The notes below the pieces were generated by a model. It was not told the DNA's origin. It saw only the letters and a list, made by a program, of their open reading frames with translations, and ran no database searches. From NCBI RefSeq assembly GCF_001540865.1, contig NC_033632.1, forward strand, positions 1,186,536 to 1,250,535: a DNA stretch of 64,000 nucleotides, written 5' to 3'. The stretch comes from Ananas comosus. Its lineage: Eukaryota; Streptophyta; Magnoliopsida; Poales; Bromeliaceae. How positions within the stretch are numbered: position 1 is the first letter of the stretch; each line of letters begins with the position of its first letter. The position numbers and the translations under genes are program-made. Positions 17,334-27,332 of this stretch are shown piece after piece.

Positions 17334-17685
17334 CTAGTAGAGTTTTAATTAACAAATTAAATCTCTTGTGATATTTAGTAGAAATTGCATGCATGTTTTA
17401 GTAATTAGGTACTAAGGACTCCTTAGTTAATGGTTGAACACAGACCACGATTCCGCGAAAAGTGAGAATCATATTGATGATGCTCATGAAAATTCAATAA
17501 ACACGAGGGGAAGACAGGGATCGCTCGGATTAATTTATTGTTGACGCTTTTTTTTTCAACAATAATACTCTTGCAATAAATAGAAATCGTTGCAAATCGT
17601 TTCTATAAATCTTGTGGTAATTAGTGGCTAAATAATATAATTTGTATTATCAAAATGGCACAACTATTTTATATATATATATATA
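17334..17685. other. AT-rich spacer
   Basis: No gene, RNA or structured repeat is recognised between the ALP1-like pseudogene and the first MITE. Confidence 0.4.
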
Positions 17686-17832
17686 GAGTCCCGCCTATAG
17701 TGCTTGTAAACAATTACAAGCACTTGGTTCGCGAAGCTGCTTGCTAAATTTTTACCGTTAGATCTAGTACTTTGAATCATTTTTCAGCCCTGTTAGATAT
17801 CTATTTAAATCCAAACCATCACTCAACCCAGA

Positions 17833-17888
<56 letters not shown>

Positions 17889-17974
17889 ATCATCCTAACC
17901 GCACATTTCTTAATCCAAGGGACCGAAAACTACAAGCACTAATGACTTGGTACTTTTAAAAGTATAGAAGCTCA

Positions 17975-18003
<29 letters not shown>
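17673..18003. mobile_element. TA-flanked MITE with a 50-base C run
   Basis: The element lies between TA tracts (17673-17684 and 17980-18003). Its ends carry short subterminal palindromes (GCTTGTAAACAATTACAAGC; ACTTTTAAAAGT). The interior has the CCGTTAGATC motif shared with the neighbouring elements. A homopolymer of 50 C (17837-17886) replaces the short GGGGCCC seen at the equivalent place in the copy at 18.1 kb. Confidence 0.7.
17837..17886. repeat. Poly-C tract of 50 bases
   Basis: An uninterrupted run of 50 C preceded by GAGGGG. So long a G/C homopolymer is rare in plant DNA. It could fold as G-quadruplex or i-motif, or be a sequencing or assembly expansion. Confidence 0.95.
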
Positions 18004-18012
<9 letters not shown>

Positions 18013-18258
18013 GTCGCTGCGGATACTATCGAACACTAAGGATTTGGTGCTATCGAGTTTTCCAACTGTTAAATTTAATCCTTTGATTATTTTTACCGTT
18101 AGATCGTATTATTTAACCAACCACTTACTCAACTTCAGGGGCCCAATTTATCCAACGTACATTTCTCAATTCAAAGGTTAAAAAATTAATAGCACCAATA
18201 GCTTGGGTCGTATAATCCAATGGCCAAAAAGCTTAGTAGCACCAATGATTTGTACTAT

Positions 18259-18290
<32 letters not shown>
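18004..18290. mobile_element. TA-flanked MITE, 'TACTATCGA' family
   Basis: About 250 bp between TA tracts. The left part contains GGTGCTATCGAGTTTTCCAA and the right part AGTAGCACCAATGATTTGTA, giving imperfect inverted ends. The internal CCGTTAGATC / AACCAACCACTTACTCAAC recur, in either orientation, in the copies at 37.4 and 49.0 kb. Confidence 0.65.
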
Positions 18291-18291
<1 letters not shown>

Positions 18292-18442
18292 CAGCAATTT
18301 AATTCACATAGTATGCTAAGATACATAGAGAAAAAAGAAAACCATGCACTGTAACACAATAATATTGTTTCCAAGAAAACCACAATAATACATCATGCAT
18401 GTTCAGAGAGAGAGAGAGAAGAGAGAAGAGAGAGGAATATAT

Positions 18443-19268
18443 GGGCTTTTTTTTGCATTTAGACCCTGACAAATTTTATTTTAAAAATAGCCCTGTCAAA
18501 ATTTAATTTGCAAAAATGGCCCTGGGCTTGCCACGCAGGCGCATGTCAGCCGCCACGCGGCAGGGCTGGGCCCGTGTATTAAGTGACCCGGTGAACCATT
18601 CACCGTGTTCAAACACCGTGAATGGTTCACCGTGTTAGTACGTATTTTTTGTTACGTATTTTTGTATATTGAAAAGTAGAATAAGAGTAGGGATGTCAAT
18701 AGATATGGATATCCGAAATATTATCGAATTCCAAACCCGAATATATATATATATATAATATATATATATATATAATATATTAATTTATTTTTATTTATTT
18801 ATACAATATATAAAATATTTAATATTTTATTTCTTAAATCTTCATTCCAACCCAGCGGGTTTTAAAAATCTATACCGTTGGATGAGATCTAAGGAATAAA
18901 ATTATTAAATTATTTATTATTGTATAAATAAACAAAATAAATTACGTGTTTACTTATATATATATATATAATTTATTCGGGTTTGGATTCGGATAATATT
19001 TCGAATATCCATATCTATTGACATACCTACTTCTTATTCCACTTTTCAATATACAAAAAATACGTAAGAAACACGGTGAACCATTCACCGTGTTTAGACA
19101 CGGTGAATAATTTACCGTGTTCAACTTAATACCCTGGCCCCAGCCCTGCCCGCGTGGCGCTGACGTGGCGCCTGCGTGGCAGAGACAGGGCCATTTTTGC
19201 AATTTTAATTTTGATAGGGCTATTTTTAAAATAAAAATTGCTCAGGGGGGTATTTGCAAAAAAACCCC
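18443..19268. mobile_element. 826-bp foldback (long-TIR) element, MULE-like
   Basis: The two arms are reverse complements over most of their length. The left arm starts GGGCTTTTTTTTGCATTTAG and the right arm ends TATTTGCAAAAAAACCCC. Both contain the phrases for 'GGGCCATTTTTGCAAATT', 'CGGTGAACCATTCACCGTG', 'TATTGAAAAGTAGAATAAG' and 'GATATGGATAT(T/C)CGAAAT'. They meet at an AT-rich centre (18740-18965). Each arm also has an internal 'CACGGTGAA.TTCACCGTG' palindrome. Candidate flanks are AATATATG (left) and AATATTATG (right), an imperfect 8-9 bp duplication. There is no transposase. It is a non-autonomous element that would form a long hairpin. Confidence 0.85.
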
Positions 19269-19487
19269 AATATTATGAGAAAGTCCAAGTCCGCGGGAGA
19301 AATTTAAAGCGAGGTAAATTTACACATAAACCCCTATATTAATAGATTGTCGCAAAGCACCTCTCCCCGAAAAAGGACATTTGAAATTTAATATTAAACA
19401 TCTGGGCTGAGCCCATATTGGGCCCAATCTATGTTGGGCCCGAATAGTGAGAGACCGGCCCGTGTGTTCACCTCCTTAATTTGCCCA

Positions 19488-19489
<2 letters not shown>

Positions 19490-19543
<54 letters not shown>
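19490..19543. repeat. (TA)n microsatellite
   Basis: About 27 TA dinucleotides. The following GGGCCATAATTTAGG resembles the border of another TA-inserted element whose limits could not be set. Confidence 0.85.
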
Positions 19544-19546
<3 letters not shown>

Positions 19547-19942
19547 CCATAATTTAGGTCTATTCATGTGACAACCAAAAAGGCAATGAACAAAGGGCTC
19601 CTAACATTAACTTAATTGGATCTAACACCATATTTCTCAGCCTAAAAACAAGCTTTAATTAATTGTTTCTTTCTATCTACTCAAACAAGTCCTTGAGATC
19701 ACTCCTTTTCACATATTTTAATAGGAAATATGTATATATATGAGTATCAATTATTGAAGCAGTTAGGAAAAATGGACTAAGTTATTCCTAGAGTAAGACA
19801 TTCACTCCATGTGGCTGTGTTAACTTAATGATCTGTTCATATGGGAGAAAATATAGTATACATACATATGTGTGTCTCTCTCTATATATAGAGAGAGAGA
19901 GACTATAATCCTTTTAGAAGTAAATGAGAATGTTTATTTCTG

Positions 19943-20514
19943 NATATATATATAGAGGCCATGGCTACTATACTATTGAGTATTGAAGCTCTCGTACTCA
20001 TAAGTTGTTTTCGATGATGGAGCTTCCGAATCGACGATCCACTCCGTTAAATATGATCTAGAGTATTTGAAACTTCTAGAAAATAAATTTCGTAAATTTT
20101 CAAATTATAATAAAGTCCATTAAGCGGGCATAAAATGAACGGTCAAAATCGAACGACGTCCCAAAAATGGATGATCGGATCCTTCAATTCAAGATCAGAG
20201 TTATTGATCTTTATCTAGGTAGTGAATAAAATTTTCTATCAAATATTTAATAAATTTCAATTTCTTTTATACCGTTAAACTAGCAAGTATCTCATACCGG
20301 TTGTTAAAAATTATAAATTTTGTGACCTCTTGATCGTGAGGTAAATAATGTCGAAAAATTATAAATTTGATTTCTAGAAGTTTTAAATGCTGTAAATAAC
20401 GTTTAACGATGTGGATCGTCGATTCAGAAGCTCTATCATCGAAAATGACTTATGTGTACGATCGCCCTCGTACTCATAATAGTATAGTAGTCGGACCCTA
20501 TATATATATATATA
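19943..20514. mobile_element. TA-flanked MITE of the Rab-intron type, with N at 19943
   Basis: About 550 bp. The left end GGCTACTATACTATTGAGTA and right end ATAATAGTATAGTAGTCGGA are inverted repeats. Subterminal CTCTCGTACTCATAA occurs at the left and again, as CCCTCGTACTCATAATAG, at the right. The interior (ATGTCGAAAAATTATAAA, AACGATGTGGATCGTCGATT) matches 6367-6740. The single N lies at the left TA tract. Confidence 0.7.
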
Positions 20515-20837
20515 TTCTTTTTTTTTGTTGTTAGTGCTTGACACATACATAGATTAATATTAAGTAGATGTAAGTAGATGAGGGTTGGGCACATATCAAT
20601 GATGAATCACCATGTGTGCTTTTTCTACTCCCCCCACAGATCGAAGCTTTTTTCTGATGAATCAAAGCAGGCACTCAAGATGAGCTTTTGACTAAGTAGA
20701 CTCAAAATCATATCCTTTTCCCCCCACACCGACCACCAGAGCCAGGGGACAGCATATTTATCACACGCTAGTGCACCCTGCCACACGGTTCTGCGACCCA
20801 GACTACAGAGGGGTTTTTGGCTTCTTTGGTGTAACGC

Positions 20838-20878
20838 ATATATAATATAATATAATATAATATAATATAATATAATAC
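20838..20878. repeat. (TAATA)n pentanucleotide repeat
   Basis: Eight or so tandem units of a 5-base TATAA/TAATA motif follow an ATATA start. No associated gene is seen. Confidence 0.85.
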
Positions 20879-20884
20879 ACACAG

Positions 20885-21050
20885 GATTTGAGTTTCATGT
20901 ACTTTCGAAAGTATAATATAGAAGCTCAACGTATTTGTAATTTTGTAGCCGTCGAATCGTCTCAAGATTCATACAATACTAGTAAAAAAAATAAATTTAA
21001 TAGGAAATATTTTTTTCAGTGCTGTACGGATCTTGAAATGATTCTACAGA
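20885..21050. mobile_element. Partial 'AGCTCAAC' MITE
   Basis: The left border has TACTTTCGAAAGTA followed by AGAAGCTCAACG. The body then runs GTCGTCTCAAGATTCATACA, ACTAGTAAAAA, AATAGGAAATAT and GTGCTGTACGGATCTTGAA. The complete relative is at 21387-21598; the right end is missing here. Confidence 0.5.
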
Positions 21051-21124
21051 TAAAAATTGCAGGTCTGACACTGACATGTGGGGCCTGCCTAAGTGCGAAC
21101 AATTAGGGTACACGTAGCACTTAA

Positions 21125-21345
21125 TCGTGCACGCAAGGAGCTGCAGTGCATGGTGGTGGGCCTCTCAATGTGAGTTGGTGTGGCCACCACATCCTAGCTG
21201 CAGCAGGAATTTTTTTTTTTTTTCTATTTTCATTTTTTTTTTAAAAAAAGTTACTCATATACTTTTACTTTTAGCTGGAAATGTGAACCGACTAGAATTG
21301 AAATTTGAGATTTCGGATATCAATCACTGCCGCTTGCGCTAGAGA
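21125..21345. repeat. Repeat block A, first copy, with SINE-like tail
   Basis: CTGCAGTGCATGGTGGTGGGCCTCT followed by a T-rich run recurs at 22945-23060. The segment 21265-21345 (GGAAATGTGAACCGACTAGA and onward) resembles the SINE body at 49.3 kb in diverged form, on the minus strand. Confidence 0.5.
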
Positions 21346-21386
21346 CAGTCGGTGCAAATATTTATTTTTGATTCTAAATTTTTAGA

Positions 21387-21598
21387 GTTGAGCTCCTATA
21401 CTTTTAAAAGCATAAAAGCTCAACGTGTTTCGAATTTCTTAATTGTCGTCGTCTCAAAATCTGTATAGCACTAATAAAAAGACTAAATTAATAGGACATA
21501 TCGTTTATAGTGCTGCGCTGACCTTAAAGCGATCCGAGGGCTAAAAAGTTATAAGCATAAATACTTCTGTGCTTTTAAAAGAACAGAAGCTCAACTCA
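21387..21598. mobile_element. MITE with palindromic TIRs ('AGCTCAAC' family)
   Basis: About 210 bp. The left end GTTGAGCTCCTATACTTTTA pairs with the right end TTTTAAAAGAACAGAAGCTC. Each end holds its own CTTTTAAAAG palindrome. The interior GTCGTCTCAAAATC...TATAGTGCTGCGCTGACCTT matches the partial copy at 20.9 kb. Confidence 0.65.
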
Positions 21599-21599
21599 A

Positions 21600-24045
21600 A
21601 TTTTTATATATATTTTTCACTCAAGGATCTTGCTTAAAATCATACGATGTTACTATTTACTAAGTTTCATCCTTAAAATGTTACTATTTACTAAGTTTCA
21701 TCCTTCTTAGTAGAACAGTGTTTTTCACTATTTATCTTAAATGTAGGCATTCATGTCGGAAATGGTAAGGGATAATTGAGACAAAGAGATTGTTAACTAG
21801 AGAAGATAATATATGCCATATTTTTGTGCTTTTGAAGCGAATTTTTCCTACTTATAATGAGCATATATGTTTGCAAATTTCTTTTTGATTGCCTTGTTAT
21901 AACCTAAACAGTTTGATAGGTTTTGAAAATTGAATCCTTTGATTCAGTAGCTTCGTAGAAATTTGTAGCTTGATTTATGGTGCAAATTTTGATCAAGTTC
22001 AACCGCCCGGTTCGATCTAGTTTTTAAGCTATAATTATCGAATTGCAAACCATGACGATCTTGAACTTATTTAGAGTTCGCAACCATTCAACTCAACGAC
22101 CTGTTTGGCCATATTGTAGGGTGTAGCATTGTTTAATAATAATATGTTATCTAAATAATGTTTTTAGAAAACACTATATATTATAATTCTTTTACCAGAT
22201 CGCTTTAATGCTCAAAATGTTACTTACCTCAGCTTCTGTCGTAGCAAAAACTTTAAGACTTATTTACTTGTCAAATGCTCCATTAAAGATGACGATGTCT
22301 GAAATAAACAATAAAAGTAGAATCAAATAGATGTGGACTGCAACGACTTGATATGCTAACAATAACAACTCATCGTGTCTAAATCATTAACTCAAAATAC
22401 TTAAGCCTAATTATCGTTAACAGGGTCCTGATTCTCATATTTTCAATCAAAAATTCTTTCTTGTCCAATGTAAGGCGTCACATACTCTTCCTGTTTAAAT
22501 CTTAACGTTCTCGTTAGGTCAAGCTCAATCACATCCAGAATTAATTCAAGAGGTGGCTTTTACAGGTTCAAAAGGTTGCTCCCATTAAACCCGTAGTGTA
22601 ACAATTTGTCCAGCATAACACTTTAACTCTCATACTTTCGGATAGTATTTGGCTCTGATGCTAAATGTAACGGCCCGACATTAGTAATAATAACTCGTTG
22701 GACCAAATCATTAGCCTAAGATACTTAAGTCTAGTTATCATTACTAGGGTTCTGATTTACTAGGCGATATGAGATTATAGAAGTCACTTCTGTCAGTTCA
22801 AGAGGTCGCTCCCATCAAATCGATCTGTGATATAAACGCTGGTTGATATATCACTTTAACTCTCACATTTTCAGCAAGCATTTGGCAGGTATACCAAATT
22901 AGGATACTGTTGCACTGGTGGCACGTAATCATGTACATGAAGTGGCTGCAGTGCATGGTGGTGGGCCTCTTGCCCTTTTTGGTCTGGTCTCTTCATCCAA
23001 GTTGCAACAGTTCTTTTTTTCTTTTCTTTTTTTTTTCTATTTTCATTTTATTTTTATTTTTTTAAAAAAATTACTCATATATTCACTTTACAAATATTCA
23101 TTTTTTGATTCTTAGTTTTGTAATCTTTTTCACCCGAGGAACCTACTATTTAGTAAGTTTCATCGTTAGTAGAAGAGTGTTCTTCACTATTTATCTTAAA
23201 TGTAGGCAATGATGTTGGAAATTGTAAATAATAATCGAGACAAAGTGATCATTAACTAGAGAAGGTAATATGCCATAATTTTATGCTTTTTTAGCGAATT
23301 TTCCGTACATACAACAAGCGCATATGTTTGTAAATTTCTTTTTGATTACCTTGTTATAATCTAAACAGTTTGATAGGTTTTGAAAATTGAATCCTTTGAT
23401 TCAGTAGCTTCTTAGAAACTCGTAGCTTGATTTAACCAGGTTGTTAAAAATATATATGGGTGCAAATTTTGATCAAGTTCAAACTACGGGTCCAAAATAT
23501 TTGAGTCTACTTATGATTACTACAGTGCTAATTCTTATATTTTCAATTACAAACTCTTTTCCATCTGATGTGGAGCTATTTTCAACCTCACGTACTCGGA
23601 CATTATTCTATGTGAGATGTTAGAAATAGCTCATGTAGGTTCAAGAGGTGACTTCAACTAAATCTACGGTGTAGCACTTTGCACAGCATAGCGCTATTTA
23701 GACCCTGGCGTTTTCAGGCAATGTGAGTTTTTAAAGATGGCTCTGTAAGTTCGAAAGGGGACTTCAGCCAAATTCATAGTGCAGCATTTTGCACAGCATA
23801 ATGCTTAACTTTTATACTTTCGGTTGGTATTTGACTCTGATACTGTATGTAACGATCCGATTCGCTAGCAATAACAACTCAACGAATTCAAACCACCGGC
23901 CTAAAATGTTTAAATTCAATTATCATTAATAGGATTTTGATTTTTCTATTTTCAACCATAAATTTTTTTTTTTTTTTTCTATTCGATGTGTGGGACTATT
24001 CGGAGCGTCACGCTGACCGTCATTCTGCTGCACTAACAGACAATA
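21600..24045. repeat. Duplicated repeat region (two ~0.4-kb copies plus ~0.3-kb tandem units)
   Basis: 21617-22005 and 23125-23480 are diverged direct copies, sharing for example CTATTTATCTTAAATGTAGG, CTTTTTGATT.CCTTGTTATA and GATAGGTTTTGAAAATTGAA. Between and after them lie at least four copies of a shorter unit. Its recognisable parts are AACAACTCA..., TACTTAAG(C/T)CTA(A/G)TTATC, a GGTTC.AGAGGT..CT segment and CTCTGATGCTAAATGTAACG / CTCTGATACTGTATGTAACG. Units start near 22350, 22665, 23480 and 23860. There is no coding capacity. They are probably decayed pieces of a retroelement or intergenic satellite. Confidence 0.65.
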
Positions 24046-25740
24046 GCTAGGTTTCACTTCTGAAAAGAAAGAGCACTGTAAGAAGAAATTTTTTCCTTTT
24101 TTTTTTCTTCTGAGCCAATGATATGGCTGACAAAAAGGCAAATGTTTTCCACACCCAGAAGAGGTAAAGGAACAGGCCTAGTAAGAGGCTTGTCCTCTTT
24201 TACCATTGCTTCCCCTGTTCCACCACCAACATCTTTCATCTAACCAATGTACAACAATGTTATCAAACCCCAACTTTTGCTTTTAATGGGTGAGTGACCT
24301 TTTTACCATAAATATGGTAGTACCACATTCATGGAGGAGTCCCATTGAAGGGATTTCTCTGGAAGGAGCTTGAAAAGGATTTCTATTCATTGGATTCTGT
24401 AATTAGTCCTACATGTTTGGACCAAAAATGTAATTTCCAATAAAGTTTTTTAGTGCTCATGATTGGTTGGTATCTTTCAAATAATTGGCCTTCCAATATC
24501 ATCCCTGGGGTTTCCTTTCAACAAATTTGAATGGGAAAATTTCCTAAATACCCTTCCAACCAATCCTTTAAAATTTTAAAATTTTATATTTGTCCTAAAA
24601 AATTATGAAAATTTTTAAAAATCCCCTCATAACTATTACTCCTGTTTAGGCATAACGGATTCGAAATACTGAATTTATCCTTCAATTTATTTTCGTCTAT
24701 ACCCTGATGAATTTTCTAAGGTCAATTAATATATGGAGATCCTCTTAACTATTATACATTACGAAATAGCCCCCTGAATTTGACTTTTTTTTTATCATAA
24801 GTATTCTTAATATTTAGTCTCCTGAAATTGGATTGATTTTTGTCGATTAAATTACAGATTTAATCAATCCATTGATGATTCCAACAAATTTACTTCATAG
24901 AAGTTAAAATAAAAAAAAATATAATGAGTAATAGCTAACTGAGCAAGTTAGGTTAAATACAACTAACTAAAATAAATAATGAACAAAAGTTAGGAGCTAA
25001 ATAGTATTAAAGAATGCCAGCGAACAATGGTAGCTGGAATGTTAAATAAATAATGACCAAAAGTTAGAGACTAAATAGTAAAATCATATGATTAATATAC
25101 CCTCCGAGAACTTCTCAACTTATGGATAAAACAGACATTTTAAATTTTAACCTGTGTTAAACCATCATCTAACTAAGGTTAATGTGACTTGACGGAGTAT
25201 AACGGCAAGAGTATTTTTGAAAGAAAGTATTTATTTGAAAGGATAGTTATGATATAACAAAATTTATAAGGATATTTATGATATTTTTGAAATTTAGAGG
25301 GGTACAGATGAAATTAACCCAATTTGGACTATTCATGTAAATTTTTTATACAAATTTATGTTCTTGTTTGACCCACCTTTTTGAACAGCTTAATCATTCT
25401 ACTTCAAGAAAATTGAAAAGTTATTTAGTTAAAACAAAAAAGTTATTTTTTTAAAAAAAAACAGAGTCGATTTGGAGCATTTTAATTCTCTAGTAAGAAT
25501 TGGAGATAGATTTTTCATTCTTTTGTAGTAAAAAGTAAAACCGAAAGAATTTAATGAAGAATCATTGAAAATCAGTTCGTAATTCGGATAGCTTTAATCA
25601 AACTGCACTTCTTTCTGTCCACGTCGAGCCGAAAAGCTCCAAATTTACTCTTAGCACAACTACAAAGTAAAACATACAAACAATTGTAATGAGTGCTCAT
25701 GCCCCATCAACTACAAAAGGATCTAGGATCACAACCCACA
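24046..25740. other. AT-rich intergenic block, possible long decayed element 24535-25320
   Basis: No gene is seen. The outer parts (AATACCCTTCCAACC...ATCCCCTCATAACTATTACT at the left, and AGTTATGATATAACAAAATT...GAGGGGTACAGATGAAATTA at the right) are loosely complementary. This suggests an old inverted-repeat element of about 0.8 kb. This is weak. Confidence 0.3.
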
Positions 25741-25748
25741 CATGACAT

Positions 25749-25754
25749 CACGTG
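25749..25754. promoter_or_regulatory. G-box (CACGTG) of the MYB gene
   Basis: A perfect palindromic CACGTG lies 20 bases upstream of a TATA box in the MYB promoter. G-boxes bind bZIP and bHLH factors and mediate light or hormone responses in many plant promoters. Use here is inferred. Confidence 0.5.
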
Positions 25755-25774
25755 ACCCTAGTGTTCCCATTTGC

Positions 25775-25783
25775 CTATAAATG
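25775..25783 (+). promoter_or_regulatory. TATA box of the MYB gene
   Basis: CTATAAATG sits in a non-TA-repeat context. About 30 bases downstream the sequence enters a leader with long CT-rich tracts (25824-25876). This predicts a 5'UTR of roughly 0.3 kb before the start codon at 26133. Confidence 0.6.
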
Positions 25784-25971
25784 AGAGACAAAAGCTCTCA
25801 AACTATTGGGCTAACTAAGAACTGCTTCTCCCTCTCTCTCTCTCTTCTCTCTCTCTCCCTCTCTCTCTCTCTCTCCTTTGCAGGGTAGTAAAGGGTAGAA
25901 GATCCTAAAGCTCCAACACAGTCCAAAAAACACAAGAAAGAAAAGAGAGAGAGAGAGAAGAAGAAAGATCG

Positions 25972-26055
25972 ATGATGCCAAGGAGGAAAAAGACAGGCTG
26001 GAGGTGGGGGCCGGGGGGAGGACTATGGAGGAAAAAGAAGCGTGAACATATATAG
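25972..26055 (+). CDS. Upstream ORF in the MYB leader, 27 aa
   Basis: A short frame opens with two consecutive ATGs and ends at TAG, 77 bases before the MYB start. The peptide is strongly basic and Trp/Gly-rich (begins MMPRRKKTGWRWG, ends RKKKREHI). If translated it should reduce initiation at the main ORF. It reads entirely within the predicted 5'UTR. Whether it is conserved is not known to me; codon bias and length cannot decide. The composition is unusually ordered for leader DNA. Confidence 0.4.
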   Translation: MMPRRKKTGWRWGPGGGLWRKKKREHI

Positions 26056-26132
26056 TAAGAGTAAGTAGTGACTGAGAAATTTATCAGTAGTTGCAGCAGC
26101 AGCAGCAGTAACAGGAGAAGAAGAAGAAGGAG

Positions 26133-26900
26133 ATGGTGACGGTGAAAGAGGAGACGAGGAAGGGACCGTGGACGGAGCAGGAGGACCTGCAACTGGTATG
26201 CTTTGTGCGATTGTTCGGTGAACGTCGTTGGGATTTCATTGCCAAAGTCTCAGGTTTGAGGGGTGGGGGGATAAACTTTGGCGATGGATGAGAGGAACTT
26301 ATTAGAGAAAGGATTAGTCACCATTTAACCGCAAACACCCTTTGGTTTTTTTTTTTTTCGAAATTTTCGTATGTAGGTCTCAATAGGACTGGAAAGAGTT
26401 GCCGCCTCCGGTGGGTCAACTACCTCCACCCGGGGCTCAAGCGCGGCCGCCTCACCCAGCACGAAGAGCGCCTCATCCTCGAACTCCACTCGCGATGGGG
26501 CAACCGGTTTGATCCTCAATATATACTTACATATACATCTCTCTCATCATCCCGCCCGAAGAAACTCATGATTGATAGTACTTCTCTCGCAAAGTTCCGA
26601 TCATACCGCGAAGGAACCGATCGATGCTTAATATTATCTTCTTTTGTTTCTTTTCAAGACTCTGAGGATGATGAGAAAAAGCTCTCATCATCCTGCAAAA
26701 GAATTAACTCTATGAAGAAACTAATAATAGTACTTCATATTGAATTGAATGATGCTAGCAAATGATGATTGTATATATATATGTATAAATGTATGTATAG
26801 GTGGTCGCGAATTGCTCGTAGGCTCCCAGGCCGCACAGATAATGAGATCAAGAACTACTGGAGGACCCATATGAGGAAGAAGGCGCAGGAAAAGAAGAGG

Positions 26901-26950
<50 letters not shown>

Positions 26951-27332
26951 ACTGTCGCCTTCGTCGCCGTCTTCGTCGATAACCTATCAATCCTCTCTCA
27001 ATGAAGATCCACCACCAAAAGCTTGTACAGGGGTTGAGAAACTGGAACCTAATAGTTTGAGCAGATGCAGCGGCATTGATGATGACGATCATGATCATGA
27101 TGGCATGCATGGATGCTACCCCATGGAACAGATATGGAAGGAGATAGAGGCATCTGAGGCTGTCCGAGATGATGCATGCAACATCTCATGCCACCCAATG
27201 ATGATGCCCCCTCCTACCCCTTTGTGGGACTATAACTCAATTTGGAGTATAAATGATGATGATGATGAGTCCAAGAACATGTTATTTTCCTCTCCACTGG
27301 GAGAAGTATTTGGGGTCAAATTGTTGTCATAG
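26133..27332 (+). CDS. MYB59-like: R2R3-MYB transcription factor, MYB59/MYB48 type
   Basis: Nuclear DNA-binding protein. Exons are 26133-26253, 26377-26506 and 26801-27332, giving 260 aa in frame. R2 begins [17 protein letters not shown] and runs through [20 protein letters not shown] to [14 protein letters not shown]3 holds the spaced tryptophans in [20 protein letters not shown], with [20 protein letters not shown] after it. This [37 protein letters not shown] context is typical of MYB59/MYB48 and rice MYBAS. In those genes the first intron is known to be alternatively spliced. Directly after R3 there are 16 consecutive Asn codons, all AAC (26901-26948), followed by a Ser/Pro-rich stretch. 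The C-terminus is acidic (DDDDE). Arabidopsis relatives act in cell-cycle and nutrient responses; the role here is inferred. Confidence 0.95.
26901..26948. repeat. In-frame (AAC)16 trinucleotide repeat, poly-Asn
   Basis: Sixteen perfect AAC codons lie within the MYB coding region at the R3/C-terminal junction. This is a likely length-polymorphic site. Its purity suggests a recent expansion. Confidence 0.95.

Noticed and set aside
22665..24000. GATGTGG.A(C/G) motifs considered as snRNA upstream elements (USE)
   Set aside because: They recur inside the repeat units, with no TATA at the required spacing and no snRNA-like sequence after them.
25824..25876. CT tracts considered as a possible terminator or silencer
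   Set aside because: CT-rich leaders are common in plant 5'UTRs; nothing specific supports another role.
26721..27110. 129-aa minus-strand ORF with poly-Val
   Set aside because: Antisense translation of the (AAC)16 repeat in the MYB exon.
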